Positions 42,784 to 51,193 of a stretch of 64,000 nucleotides of DNA are shown one piece after another. Source of the stretch: Asticcacaulis currens (GTDB lineage: Bacteria > Pseudomonadota > Alphaproteobacteria > Caulobacterales > Caulobacteraceae); the NCBI RefSeq assembly GCF_028550395.1, contig NZ_JAQQKW010000004.1:124001-188000 (forward strand), given 5' to 3'. Position numbers and translations under genes: made by a program. Each line of letters opens with the position of its first letter. Position 1 is the first letter of the stretch. The notes beneath the pieces are model-generated. The model was not told where the DNA came from and ran no database searches. It saw nothing but the letters and a program-made list of their open reading frames with translations.

Positions 42784-43116
42784 CTAATTTCCGCCGATCT
42801 TGCTGCCGCGAACGGCGACTGACCCGGTTTCTTTGACCTCAACGGTTTTGGCGAGCACATGAATGTCGACGCCACGAAGGTCAATACTGCCATCTTTTTT
42901 CATCGTCATTGAAGACTGTCCAACTGTCAAACGCAGCTGATCACTCGCCGATAACTCTAGGTTTCGCTCCGAAGGATCAGGAAGACGTCTCTCGAGCGCT
43001 GATAGGCGCGCTTCGAGCGCCGCGACGCGTGACGCCTCGCCTTGCGCCCAAACCGGGACCACCAGACCTAGAAGAAGGCCTAAGCTGAGCCCACCTGCAA
43101 ACCCTGCTACTTTCAT
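42784..43116 (-). CDS. Exported small protein with a coiled coil
   Basis: This 110-residue protein starts with a Sec signal peptide, 'GLSLGLLLGLVVPVWAQ'. A short coiled coil follows ('ASRVAALEARLSALERRL') at about residues 28-45. The C-terminal half has beta-strand repeats, 'MTMKKDGSIDLRGVDIHVLA' and 'KTVEVKETGSVAVRGSKIGG', resembling VgrG/T4 gp5-type beta-prism segments. It probably forms oligomers outside the inner membrane. I know no name for it. Confidence 0.65.
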   Translation of the reverse strand: MKVAGFAGGLSLGLLLGLVVPVWAQGEASRVAALEARLSALERRLPDPSERNLELSASDQLRLTVGQSSMTMKKDGSIDLRGVDIHVLAKTVEVKETGSVAVRGSKIGGN

Positions 43117-43487
43117 TGTGACCTCCAGATGCGATAAATGATCATGCAGCCGGTTAGAGAGAAAGTCAGGCTTTTTCGGGCGAGTGAGTACGAAAACAGG
43201 TTTTGATGAGCTCCCGCTGAACCCAGGCCCAAAGGCGGGCGTCAGCCCTCAAAGCTATTGCGCACTTCGGGACTAGCATCCGTTCCGTCTGACTGCATGT
43301 CGCTGTCAGCAAACAAGCGATAAGGCAGTTCACCGCTAAAGAGGCCTTCGCTGCAATGATAGAGCCCCGGCGTTGCCCTGGGTCCACTGCGCCACCGGTT
43401 GCCCGTCCGCTTTTAGCCGGTAGAAACGATAGCTCCGCTGGACCATTGCGACCGATCTCTAAAGTCAGCCACTCCTTAGTGCCGTTG
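43117..43487. other. Region downstream of GH84 with out-of-frame coding-like pieces
   Basis: On the minus strand after the GH84 stop at 43488, one frame reads 'NGTKEWLTLEIGRNGPAEL' (about 43486-43404) and another reads 'MVQRSYRFYRLKADGQPVA' (43446 onward to about 43336). These look like coding sequence split across frames. They may be the frameshifted end of the GH84 gene or of a lost neighbour. Confidence 0.4.
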
Positions 43488-45452
43488 TCATTGGCCCTCG
43501 GGTGGCCAATAGACTAATCCGGGCGCCTCATTGATAAACACGTCGAGCACGCCGTCGGCGACTTTGATCGGTCCCTCAGGACGGGTCGCGCCCGGAATAG
43601 AGCGCAGTTTTGAGGCCTCTTCTGACAAAGCTTGCGCCGCCGCGAAGCGATCCATGGCCGTTCGGTTATCGGTTGCCTGAAGCCCATCGACCGTCAGACG
43701 CAAAGCCTTGCCCCACAGGGCGGTTGCCGTAAGCCACGGAGCTGCCTCTTCGACAAAGCCTTTGTCGGTCACGCCGGCGCGGATGCGGTCGGGCGCGGCA
43801 CTCAGATCATCTGCCCATTGCGACAGGGCGCTCAGCGCCGCCCGACGCTCTGCCATATCTGTCCCCGCCAACGCATCTCGCACGCGGTTGATAACGGCTT
43901 TAAGGCGCGGAGCCTGCGTCTGCCACGGCTGATTGCCGAAGGTCGGGGCCAGATGCTGGGTATCGAAAAAGGTCAGTAGTGCCTGCGTTACCTGCGCGTC
44001 ATTCCCGGCCAGGTCACGCGCCGCGGCCCGCCAGGTGCGCTCAGCCTCATAGGCCTGATCATTCCACGCAAAGGCTACCAATCCCATTACGGCCGGGCGG
44101 CTGGCCACCTCTTGATTCATCGGGTTGGAGACAATGCCACTCAGTTCGGCCGACAGACCGGCCTCACGCCGCGCATAGGGGGCCATCAGCAAACGTCCGG
44201 CAGACTCACCGAAATCATTAACAGGGTAATTGTCCCACAAAAGCGTCTTGCGTCCGAAGGCCTTGGTAGCATTTCGCGCATCGGCCACTGAAATTGACGG
44301 CGGCACGGTGTCCGTGCCCGTCCACTGGATAACCACGCGCGGATCAAGCGCGGCAGCCAGCGCCGTCTTATAGGGTGAAACCTTGGCGTCGTAATATTCG
44401 GTTGGCACCATAATGAGTTCGCCGTGCCCGCTGGCGGCCAGATCGGCCTGAACGGCGTTCAGGAGGCTGGCCTGGGCCTTCGCCGCCGCTACGTCGCCGG
44501 ACGGCCCAAAGGCCGCTTCGTCGGCCGCACAGTTCCATTTTTTATACTCAATATCATCGAGCGCCACGTAGAAGCTGCGCACCCCTACGCTACGCAGGGC
44601 GGCAAACTTGGCGCGGATGTGCGCCAGATCGGCCGGATCGCTGTAGCAGATGGACGGCCCCGGTGAGACGGCATAGACGAAGTTGACATGGTGTCGGTTG
44701 GCCTGTGCGACGAGCCCGCCCAAGTCTTTCAACGTCTCAACCGGGTACGGTTCGCGCCACTTGTCGCGCGCATAGATGTCGTCCTTGGGGCTGTAGATAT
44801 AGGTGTTGGCCTTAAGGCCCGACAGAAAGGCGATATGGGCAGCGCGCTGCGCCATGCTCCACGGTTTGCCGTAAAAGCCTTCGATAGTGCCGCGCACTGG
44901 CATGGACGGATAATCACTTATCGTCAGCGCCGGGAGGCGACCCTGCGCAATCAACTGCTTCAGGCTCTGGGCGCCGTAATAGAGGCCGTCGCCATCTGCA
45001 CCCGCCAGCACAATCAAAGCCCCGGAGGCTTGCTGACGGGTGGTCAGTAGATAGGATTCGGGACGTGTGGGAACCGCCCCACCTGTCACGCTGAGCGCCG
45101 CCTTGACCTCGGCGTCGTTGACCGTGCCGATCACCGCATAGTCGCCGGTAAAGCGCTTCGGCAGGCGTTTGACCACGCGGACCATTTGGACCCCTGCCGT
45201 TGTCAGGGCGATGCGCACCAGCGTTTCGGTTTCGGCATCAACCTTGTCGCCCTTTACTAGAAGCAAAGACCTCCCTGGCTTCAGATCGGGCCCGGTCAGG
45301 GTGAGGGACTGGGGTGCGGGATAGAGGGCCGGCGCCGTCGCTATCGGCTGCGCCTGTGCAGCCACAGCACTCACACATATCAGCGCGCTGAGAACACAGA
45401 CAAACCAGCCCCAGAGCATCCAGTGCGAGTGATGGGGTGACTTCAATCCCAT
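43488..45452 (-). CDS. GH84 beta-N-acetylglucosaminidase-like hydrolase
   Basis: This exported 654-residue protein has a Sec signal and an N-terminal GH20b-like domain ('LVRIALTTAGVQMVRVV'). The GH84 barrel starts at 'RGTIEGFYGKPWSMAQRAA'. The catalytic pair of aspartates lies in 'FYVALDDIEYKKW' at about residues 299-300, as required for the substrate-assisted mechanism. GH84 removes terminal beta-GlcNAc. I chose ATG 45452 because it has GAAGGACC upstream and gives a proper signal peptide. It lies next to the GntR gene and fits the N-glycan locus. Confidence 0.88.
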   Translation of the reverse strand: MGLKSPHHSHWMLWGWFVCVLSALICVSAVAAQAQPIATAPALYPAPQSLTLTGPDLKPGRSLLLVKGDKVDAETETLVRIALTTAGVQMVRVVKRLPKRFTGDYAVIGTVNDAEVKAALSVTGGAVPTRPESYLLTTRQQASGALIVLAGADGDGLYYGAQSLKQLIAQGRLPALTISDYPSMPVRGTIEGFYGKPWSMAQRAAHIAFLSGLKANTYIYSPKDDIYARDKWREPYPVETLKDLGGLVAQANRHHVNFVYAVSPGPSICYSDPADLAHIRAKFAALRSVGVRSFYVALDDIEYKKWNCAADEAAFGPSGDVAAAKAQASLLNAVQADLAASGHGELIMVPTEYYDAKVSPYKTALAAALDPRVVIQWTGTDTVPPSISVADARNATKAFGRKTLLWDNYPVNDFGESAGRLLMAPYARREAGLSAELSGIVSNPMNQEVASRPAVMGLVAFAWNDQAYEAERTWRAAARDLAGNDAQVTQALLTFFDTQHLAPTFGNQPWQTQAPRLKAVINRVRDALAGTDMAERRAALSALSQWADDLSAAPDRIRAGVTDKGFVEEAAPWLTATALWGKALRLTVDGLQATDNRTAMDRFAAAQALSEEASKLRSIPGATRPEGPIKVADGVLDVFINEAPGLVYWPPEGQ

Positions 45453-45483
45453 TGGCAGGTCCTTCAAAGGTAATGCAGAGGTT

Positions 45484-45504
45484 CTATATAGGTATTGGAT
45501 ATAG
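45484..45504. promoter_or_regulatory. Dyad upstream of the GH84 gene
   Basis: CTATAT at 45484-45489 and ATATAG at 45499-45504 form a perfect inverted repeat with a 9-base spacer, 32 bases before the start codon. It could be an operator for the neighbouring GntR/UTRA regulator. Confidence 0.35.
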
Positions 45505-45680
45505 ACGAACTTGTCGCCTGTCCATAGCCTGCACCTTTGCCAGGAGGGATTAGCGACTCGAGATGCAATCATTCCGCCTTACCCGCGAAGGGCACGACCG
45601 CACGACGGTGTGCCGCCGCGATTCAAAGCCGCTACTGGATGCGTCCGGAGACAAGAGACATTTGGGACCCCGAGGCCAAG

Positions 45681-46424
45681 TCAGCCCAGTTCGGCGATCA
45701 CGTCGTAGGCCTCGCCGTGGTAATAGCACTGGCTGAATTCCACGGCGGTGCCGTTGGAGAGGAAGCCGCGGCGCTCGATAAACAGGCCGCAGGCGCCCGT
45801 TTGTACACCCAACAACTCGGAATGCGCCTCGCTCAGGGGCGCGGCACGCAGGCGTTGCAGGGCTCGCGCCGGCCGGCTGCCGGCAACCGCCATCGCTTCA
45901 TATAGGGACTCCTCCACCACATCGACCGATGGGAGGAACTGCGCCGGGACGACCACAAACTCCAGACACACGCGCACACCGTCGGCGCATCTGATGCGGT
46001 GAAGGCGGTGGACCTGCGAGCCAGGCGAAAGGCCCAGCGCCAGCGCTTCTTCCGGAGTCGTCATGCTGGTGGTCTTTTTCAGCCAGATACTGGACGGCTT
46101 ATAACCGCGTGAGCGGATATCTTCGGAAAACGAAGTGAGGATCGAAAAGTTCTTTTCGACCCGCGTAATCGCCGGGGTTGACACATAGGTGCCGGACCCG
46201 CGCGTGCGGGTCAGAAGCCCCTCTTCGACCAGCCCCTCCACGGCCTTACGCACGGTGATGCGCGAAACCCCGTAGAGTACGCACAGTTCGCGCTCCGGGG
46301 CGAGTGCCACCCCCGGCTTCAGCTTGCCCTCAGTGATCTCGTCACGAATAGCGTTGCGGATGAGCATATAGGCGTGGCCGCCGTCATCCTTCAGAAAAGC
46401 AGAGCGCAGAGCTGACTTATTCAT
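45681..46424 (-). CDS. GntR/HutC-family regulator with UTRA ligand domain
   Basis: This 247-residue regulator has an N-terminal winged helix ('LAPERELCVLYGVSRITVRK', then 'GLVEEGLLTRTRGSGTYVS') and a UTRA ligand domain from about residue 90 to the end, including 'ALALGLSPGSQVHRLHRIR'. The group includes DasR and NagR, which respond to amino-sugar phosphates. Its position between GH84 and GH29 makes it the likely local regulator of this locus. It is divergent from the GH29 gene. Confidence 0.88.
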   Translation of the reverse strand: MNKSALRSAFLKDDGGHAYMLIRNAIRDEITEGKLKPGVALAPERELCVLYGVSRITVRKAVEGLVEEGLLTRTRGSGTYVSTPAITRVEKNFSILTSFSEDIRSRGYKPSSIWLKKTTSMTTPEEALALGLSPGSQVHRLHRIRCADGVRVCLEFVVVPAQFLPSVDVVEESLYEAMAVAGSRPARALQRLRAAPLSEAHSELLGVQTGACGLFIERRGFLSNGTAVEFSQCYYHGEAYDVIAELG

Positions 46425-46784
46425 GTCACTTCCAGTATTTCCCCTGACATTTCATGTGGGGCTTCTGGCTTTCAGTCAATTGGAAGTTTGCATTTTCGAG
46501 CATTGCGCGTACGCCTCCACACCCCAAAAAGCGAGGCGGGAGGTAGTGATATCCGACGCTCCAGGATTGGACGATACATATTAAATACATTTTACTCGCC
46601 AAAACCTTCAACTGTTCCTGTGGGTCAGCGATCACCTCACACTTTCAGTGCTTACCGTTTTTCGAGAGGCAGAAGCAAGTCAAACCCTTACATTTTCAGC
46701 ATTGAAAGCGAAAAAATCCGGACACTGACTTAAGGAAATTGGGACACGGACTTAAGGCTTGCAATTGCATCCGGCTGAATTAGG
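46425..46784. promoter_or_regulatory. Divergent promoter region of GntR and GH29 genes
   Basis: This 360-bp region between divergent genes is fairly AT-rich, with 'ATACATATTAAATACATTTT' around 46571-46590, and must hold both promoters. Near-duplicate 10-base runs (GACACTGACTTAAGG and GACACGGACTTAAGG) occur at about 46722 and 46743 and could be operators. No gene is supported. Confidence 0.4.
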
Positions 46785-46796
46785 GTGGGACCAATT

Positions 46797-48902
46797 ATGA
46801 ACCAAAGAGGCAAATTGGCCATGATGATGGATCGCCGTACCCTGTCCCTGTCTGTTTTCGCCGGTCTGGTTGGCGGTCCCTCCCTGGCGCGCACGGCCAA
46901 AGGCCCAGTGCCCTTCGGGGCAACTCCGTCGGCGCGTCAATATGACTGGCAGCGGCTCGAAACCTATGGCTTCATGCATTACACTATGAACGCCTTCACC
47001 GATCGCGAATGGGGTTATGGCGACGAGCCAGTTGGCCTGTTCAACCCCACCGATTTCAGTGCCGATCAGATCGTACTGGCGGCGAAGGGGGGCGGTCTTA
47101 AGGGCATAATTCTGACGGCCAAGCACCATGACGGCTTTTGTCTGTGGCCCAGCCGTTACACCGAGCATTCTGTCAAGTTCAGCCCCTACAAGAACGGCAA
47201 GGGCGACATCGTCGGCGAAATGGCCGAAGCCTGTCGCAAGCACGGTCTGAAGTTCGGTGTCTATCTGTCGCCGTGGGACCGCAACCACGCCGAATATGGC
47301 CGCCCGGCCTATGTCGAATACTATCATAATCAGCTCGAAGAACTGACGACGCAGTACGGCCCGCTGTTTGAGGTGTGGTTCGACGGCGCCAATGGCGGTG
47401 ACGGCTATTACGGCGGCGCGCGTGAACGGCGCAAGATTGACGCCCTCACCTATTACGGCTGGGACACCGTCCGCGCCATTGTCCGCAAGAACCAGCCGCA
47501 CGCCGTCATGTTTGCCGATGAGCATATGGATGTGCGCTGGGTCGGCAATGAGCATGGTCAGGCCGGTGATCCCTGCTGGCCCACGGTCGATGAAACCCCA
47601 TACACCATGGCCAAAGGCAATGCTGGTGTGCGCGGCGGCAAGATCTGGAACCCGGCGGAGACCAATACCTCAATCCGGCCCGGCTGGTTCTGGCATGCCG
47701 ATGAGTCTCCGCGCACCCCTGCCAATCTGACACGCGTTTATTTCGAGTCGGTGGGGCGCGGCACGACGCTGCTGCTCAACCTCGCCCCCGACCGTCGCGG
47801 CCGCGTGCCCGATGCCGATGTGGCCTCACTCAGTGGCTGGAAAGCCATTCTGGACAAGACCTTTGCCCGCAATCTGGCCACCGGGGCCAAGGTGACGGCC
47901 TCATCGACCTATGGCGAGGGTTTCGGCCCGGCGCAGGCCCTGAAAGCCAATGGTTTCTGGGCGGCGCGCACCTCGGACAAGGCGGGAGCATGGATCCGTT
48001 TTGACCTGCCCAAGGCCCAGACCTTTGACGTCATCCGCACCGCCGAGGATATACGCAAGGGCGTGCGCGTCGACGATTTCGCCATCGACATCCTCGAAAG
48101 CGGCCGCTGGCGCACCCTGCAAATCCACACCTATATCGGCTACAAGCGCTTGACGCGCCTGTCGGCGCCCGTGACGACACGTGCCGTGCGTATCCGCATC
48201 CTCAAGGCTGCTGCCTCGCCCGTTCTCGGCGATTTCGGCCTGTTCCTGATGCCGCCCGTGCTAGAGGAACCCTCGATCGGCCGTGACCGTACCGGACAGG
48301 TCAAGCTCAGCGCCGCAGAAAAGGACGTGCAGTTGTTCTACACAGTGGATGGCAGCGCCCCAACGACGGCCTCGACACTCTTTACTGCCCCCTTCCCTCT
48401 GCCAGAAGGCGGGCACGTGCAGGCTGTGGCCTTCAGCCCGGCCCGCAAGGTGTTAAGCGCGGTTTCCACGGCAAAGTTCGATGTGGCCCCCGTCGGCTGG
48501 CGCGTTGTGTCGGCCAGCAGCGATACGCCGGACGCGCTTCTCGAAGGCAAAGGTTTTGTGGGTCGCAAGGGCCAGCCTGCCGAACTGGTACTTGATCTGG
48601 GTAAGGTCTATGACCTGAAGGGCTTTACCCTGACGCCGGGCGTACAGGACATCTATCTGGACGTGAACACGGTGGCCCAGATGGGTGCCCCGGCGGGTTA
48701 CATCGCCTCGGTCAGCGCCGACGGTCAGACCTTTACGCCGGTGGCCGAGGGTGAATTCTCCAATATCGCCAACAGCCGCAGCGAACAGCGCATCCGCTTC
48801 GATACATCGCACAAGGGGCGCTATCTGAAACTGGTCTTACCCCGCGCCGTGCAGGACAAGCCGACCGTAGCCTTCAGCAGCGTAGGCGTTATTACGCGGT
48901 AG
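46797..48902 (+). CDS. GH29 alpha-L-fucosidase with carbohydrate-binding domains
   Basis: This roughly 701-residue exported protein (Tat-like 'DRRTLSLSVFAGLVGG') has a GH29 barrel. The nucleophile Asp196 is in 'VWFDGANGGDGYYGG'. The motifs 'LTAKHHDGFCLWPSRYT' and 'YLSPWDRNHAEYG' match the alpha-1,3/1,4-fucosidase branch. Behind the barrel is a discoidin (F5/8-type) domain, then a chitobiase C-terminal-like domain ('LFYTVDGSAPTTASTLF') and a further sugar-binding module. It releases fucose from glycan branches or core. Starts at GTG 46785 or ATG 46797 are possible; I took the ATG. Confidence 0.9.
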   Translation: MNQRGKLAMMMDRRTLSLSVFAGLVGGPSLARTAKGPVPFGATPSARQYDWQRLETYGFMHYTMNAFTDREWGYGDEPVGLFNPTDFSADQIVLAAKGGGLKGIILTAKHHDGFCLWPSRYTEHSVKFSPYKNGKGDIVGEMAEACRKHGLKFGVYLSPWDRNHAEYGRPAYVEYYHNQLEELTTQYGPLFEVWFDGANGGDGYYGGARERRKIDALTYYGWDTVRAIVRKNQPHAVMFADEHMDVRWVGNEHGQAGDPCWPTVDETPYTMAKGNAGVRGGKIWNPAETNTSIRPGWFWHADESPRTPANLTRVYFESVGRGTTLLLNLAPDRRGRVPDADVASLSGWKAILDKTFARNLATGAKVTASSTYGEGFGPAQALKANGFWAARTSDKAGAWIRFDLPKAQTFDVIRTAEDIRKGVRVDDFAIDILESGRWRTLQIHTYIGYKRLTRLSAPVTTRAVRIRILKAAASPVLGDFGLFLMPPVLEEPSIGRDRTGQVKLSAAEKDVQLFYTVDGSAPTTASTLFTAPFPLPEGGHVQAVAFSPARKVLSAVSTAKFDVAPVGWRVVSASSDTPDALLEGKGFVGRKGQPAELVLDLGKVYDLKGFTLTPGVQDIYLDVNTVAQMGAPAGYIASVSADGQTFTPVAEGEFSNIANSRSEQRIRFDTSHKGRYLKLVLPRAVQDKPTVAFSSVGVITR

Positions 48903-48919
48903 CGGAAAGCGCAGGCGGC

Positions 48920-51193
48920 CTATAGCGGATAGAGCCAGACCTGCGCCACCTGCCGTCCGCGCCCGGAACCGCCCAGGCCCTGTGGACAGAACCATTTGAG
49001 ACTGAGGTGGCCCTGCGCCGTGACCTCTGGCGGCAGGTCCATCTCCACCGTCTCCGGATTGCTGCGGCGGGCGCGGGCCGCGTGCAGGGTCGTCGTGTCA
49101 TTGGCGATCAGAGTCAATGGCAGGGCATAGTCTTCGCCGGCATAGACCACCTTCAGGCGATAGGGGCGCGTGCGGTCGAGCCCGGCATAGCGCAGTTCCA
49201 GCGGGGTTTCGTACAGCGCCTCGGCATAGGTGATCCACGCCAGTCGCCAGCCGTCATCCGGCGTGCGGTCGGCAATGCTCTCTAGGGCCCCCGCCATGCG
49301 TTGCGGGTCATCGGCCCAGTCAGTGCCGCGCACCAGATGCGGTGAGGCCTGCGGATCGCCCAGATCATCGTAAAACCCGTCGGGTGGCGGCGCATCGCGA
49401 CGTAACAGAGCCGCCACACGTTCAGCGCGGGCGGGCACGGGCAGGGCCTCGATCTCATCCATCCGACGGGTCAGCCACACGCGGTCGTTCAGCGACAGCT
49501 GAAGCCGGTCCAAATTGGCCCCGCGCTCCCAGTTGGACGCCCCATAGAGCCGCACGCTCAGTTGCAAGCCGATGTCGCTATAGAGCCGCCCGGCCAGAGC
49601 GTGTATCTCAGTGCGCAAGGCCTGCGTGTCCGCGTCGTCGGGAGTGGAAAGCGCCCAACGCGCTGCCTGGAAGTCGTTTTTAGACAGGGCCTGGTAGGCG
49701 GCGTCTTCACGTTGCGTCTCCGCCACAGCGCGCCGCTGCATATAGGCGTCATAGCGGGCGCGATAGGCCAGCATGTCGTAACGCCAGTTGTCGCGGTGCG
49801 GCAAGCTATTCAACGTTGTCAGGGTGCGCGGGATGTCGCCGTTTCGCCGCACTGGCCCGCGCCAGTTGCGCTCCAGCCCTTCCAGCACCACGCCGAAACG
49901 CGCATCCCCCAGAAAATAGCGGCCATAGTCCGCCGCGAGGACCGATGCACTCTGTGATCGGTCCATACCAAGCCCGGTCCACATCACCTTGTTCACGTCA
50001 TCGGTCACCCCTTCGGAATAGGTGACAAAGCCCTCAAAATCCCCGGCGAAATGGCGGTAGATATGGCTTTGGGCCTGCGGTTGCGGGTTGATGGGTTCGC
50101 GCCCTTCGGTGAGGGCAAAGGCCGGATCAAAGCCCGGCACCGGAAACTGCGTGTGCAGGGTATGGGCGATGTCGGGATAGAAGAGCACCTTATAACGCGC
50201 CGGAATGCGCGCCCGCTGCGCTGACACGGTGTCGCGCGATTGCGGCCCGACAAAGACCCCCGTCAACCAGGGATTTTCCTCTGCCATCAGGGCGTAAAAG
50301 CGCTCATACTGCGCCATGTCAAAGCCCTGCGCCGACACCCACACCGTCGCCTTCGGGTGATAGCGACGCAGGATCGCGGCTTCATCGCGGATCAGGGGGA
50401 ACAGGATATCCGGCGGGGTATGACCGGGGTCGCCACCCGGAATAAACAGGCTGCTTATGTGCGGCGTGGCGCGCACCAGCGCTTCAAAGCGCTTAAGCTC
50501 CGCCGCCCTTTGCGCCGGGTCGCCATAGTCGGCCATCATTTGCGGGTAATAGAGGTGGAAATCGACGCCATAGCGTTCCGTAAGGCGTGACACGCCGATC
50601 AGGGTGTCGAGCGGCGGGGCCGGAAACAGCGGGCTTTCGGCGGCATCATCCGAAATCGGGGCAATCCATTGCAGGCCATTGGTCCCAAACACGATAAGGT
50701 CGCGCAGATGCCGCTCGAACATGGGCAACGTAAAGGCGTCATAGCTGTTGTTCTTGAAGCGGTAGCCGATCTGATGCGCGCGGATGGCCTTGTCGGGGGT
50801 GACATAGAGCGGCAGGCCGCGCACCCGCCCCCGCTCCGCCTTGCGCAGCACATGGCCCATACCGAACATCACACCGCGATCATCGTCTCCGGCGATAATC
50901 AGCCAGTTGCCTTTGGAAAACAGCGCATAGGCTTCCGGACGCGCGGCCGGCAGGGTCTGGCTCCAGTCCTGCCACGCGGTACGCAACCTGGGTGGCAAGA
51001 GCGCGGCCACCTGCGACCGCTGCGCCAGCACCACCTGCCCGTGCAACGCACCCAACACCGGCTCCTCCCGGAACCACGCCGCCGTCGTCTGGGCCTGCGG
51101 GCTGGCGTCAGGGGCGGTGATCAGGGTTGCCGCCACCGCCTGCGCCGACAGGCACAGGCACAGCCACAGACAGAGACACAGGAGCCGTGTCAT
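48920..51193 (-). CDS. Exported unclassified GH20/GH67-like glycoside hydrolase
   Basis: This 757-residue protein begins with a signal peptide ('MTRLLCLCLWLCLCLSAQAV'). A GH20b-like alpha/beta domain ('ALFSKGNWLIIAGDDDRGVM') is followed by a probable TIM barrel from 'AHQIGYRFKNNSYDAFTL'. Possible catalytic acids lie in 'FIPGGDPGHTPP' and 'TYSEGVTDDVNK'. A helical region and a C-terminal beta-rich domain follow. The plan resembles GH67 and GH84/GH20 enzymes, but no signature places it in a named family. The ATG overlaps the GH92 stop by one base (TGATG), so it is co-expressed with GH92. In this context it should act on an N-glycan sugar; which one is unknown. Confidence 0.7.
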   Translation of the reverse strand: MTRLLCLCLWLCLCLSAQAVAATLITAPDASPQAQTTAAWFREEPVLGALHGQVVLAQRSQVAALLPPRLRTAWQDWSQTLPAARPEAYALFSKGNWLIIAGDDDRGVMFGMGHVLRKAERGRVRGLPLYVTPDKAIRAHQIGYRFKNNSYDAFTLPMFERHLRDLIVFGTNGLQWIAPISDDAAESPLFPAPPLDTLIGVSRLTERYGVDFHLYYPQMMADYGDPAQRAAELKRFEALVRATPHISSLFIPGGDPGHTPPDILFPLIRDEAAILRRYHPKATVWVSAQGFDMAQYERFYALMAEENPWLTGVFVGPQSRDTVSAQRARIPARYKVLFYPDIAHTLHTQFPVPGFDPAFALTEGREPINPQPQAQSHIYRHFAGDFEGFVTYSEGVTDDVNKVMWTGLGMDRSQSASVLAADYGRYFLGDARFGVVLEGLERNWRGPVRRNGDIPRTLTTLNSLPHRDNWRYDMLAYRARYDAYMQRRAVAETQREDAAYQALSKNDFQAARWALSTPDDADTQALRTEIHALAGRLYSDIGLQLSVRLYGASNWERGANLDRLQLSLNDRVWLTRRMDEIEALPVPARAERVAALLRRDAPPPDGFYDDLGDPQASPHLVRGTDWADDPQRMAGALESIADRTPDDGWRLAWITYAEALYETPLELRYAGLDRTRPYRLKVVYAGEDYALPLTLIANDTTTLHAARARRSNPETVEMDLPPEVTAQGHLSLKWFCPQGLGGSGRGRQVAQVWLYPL

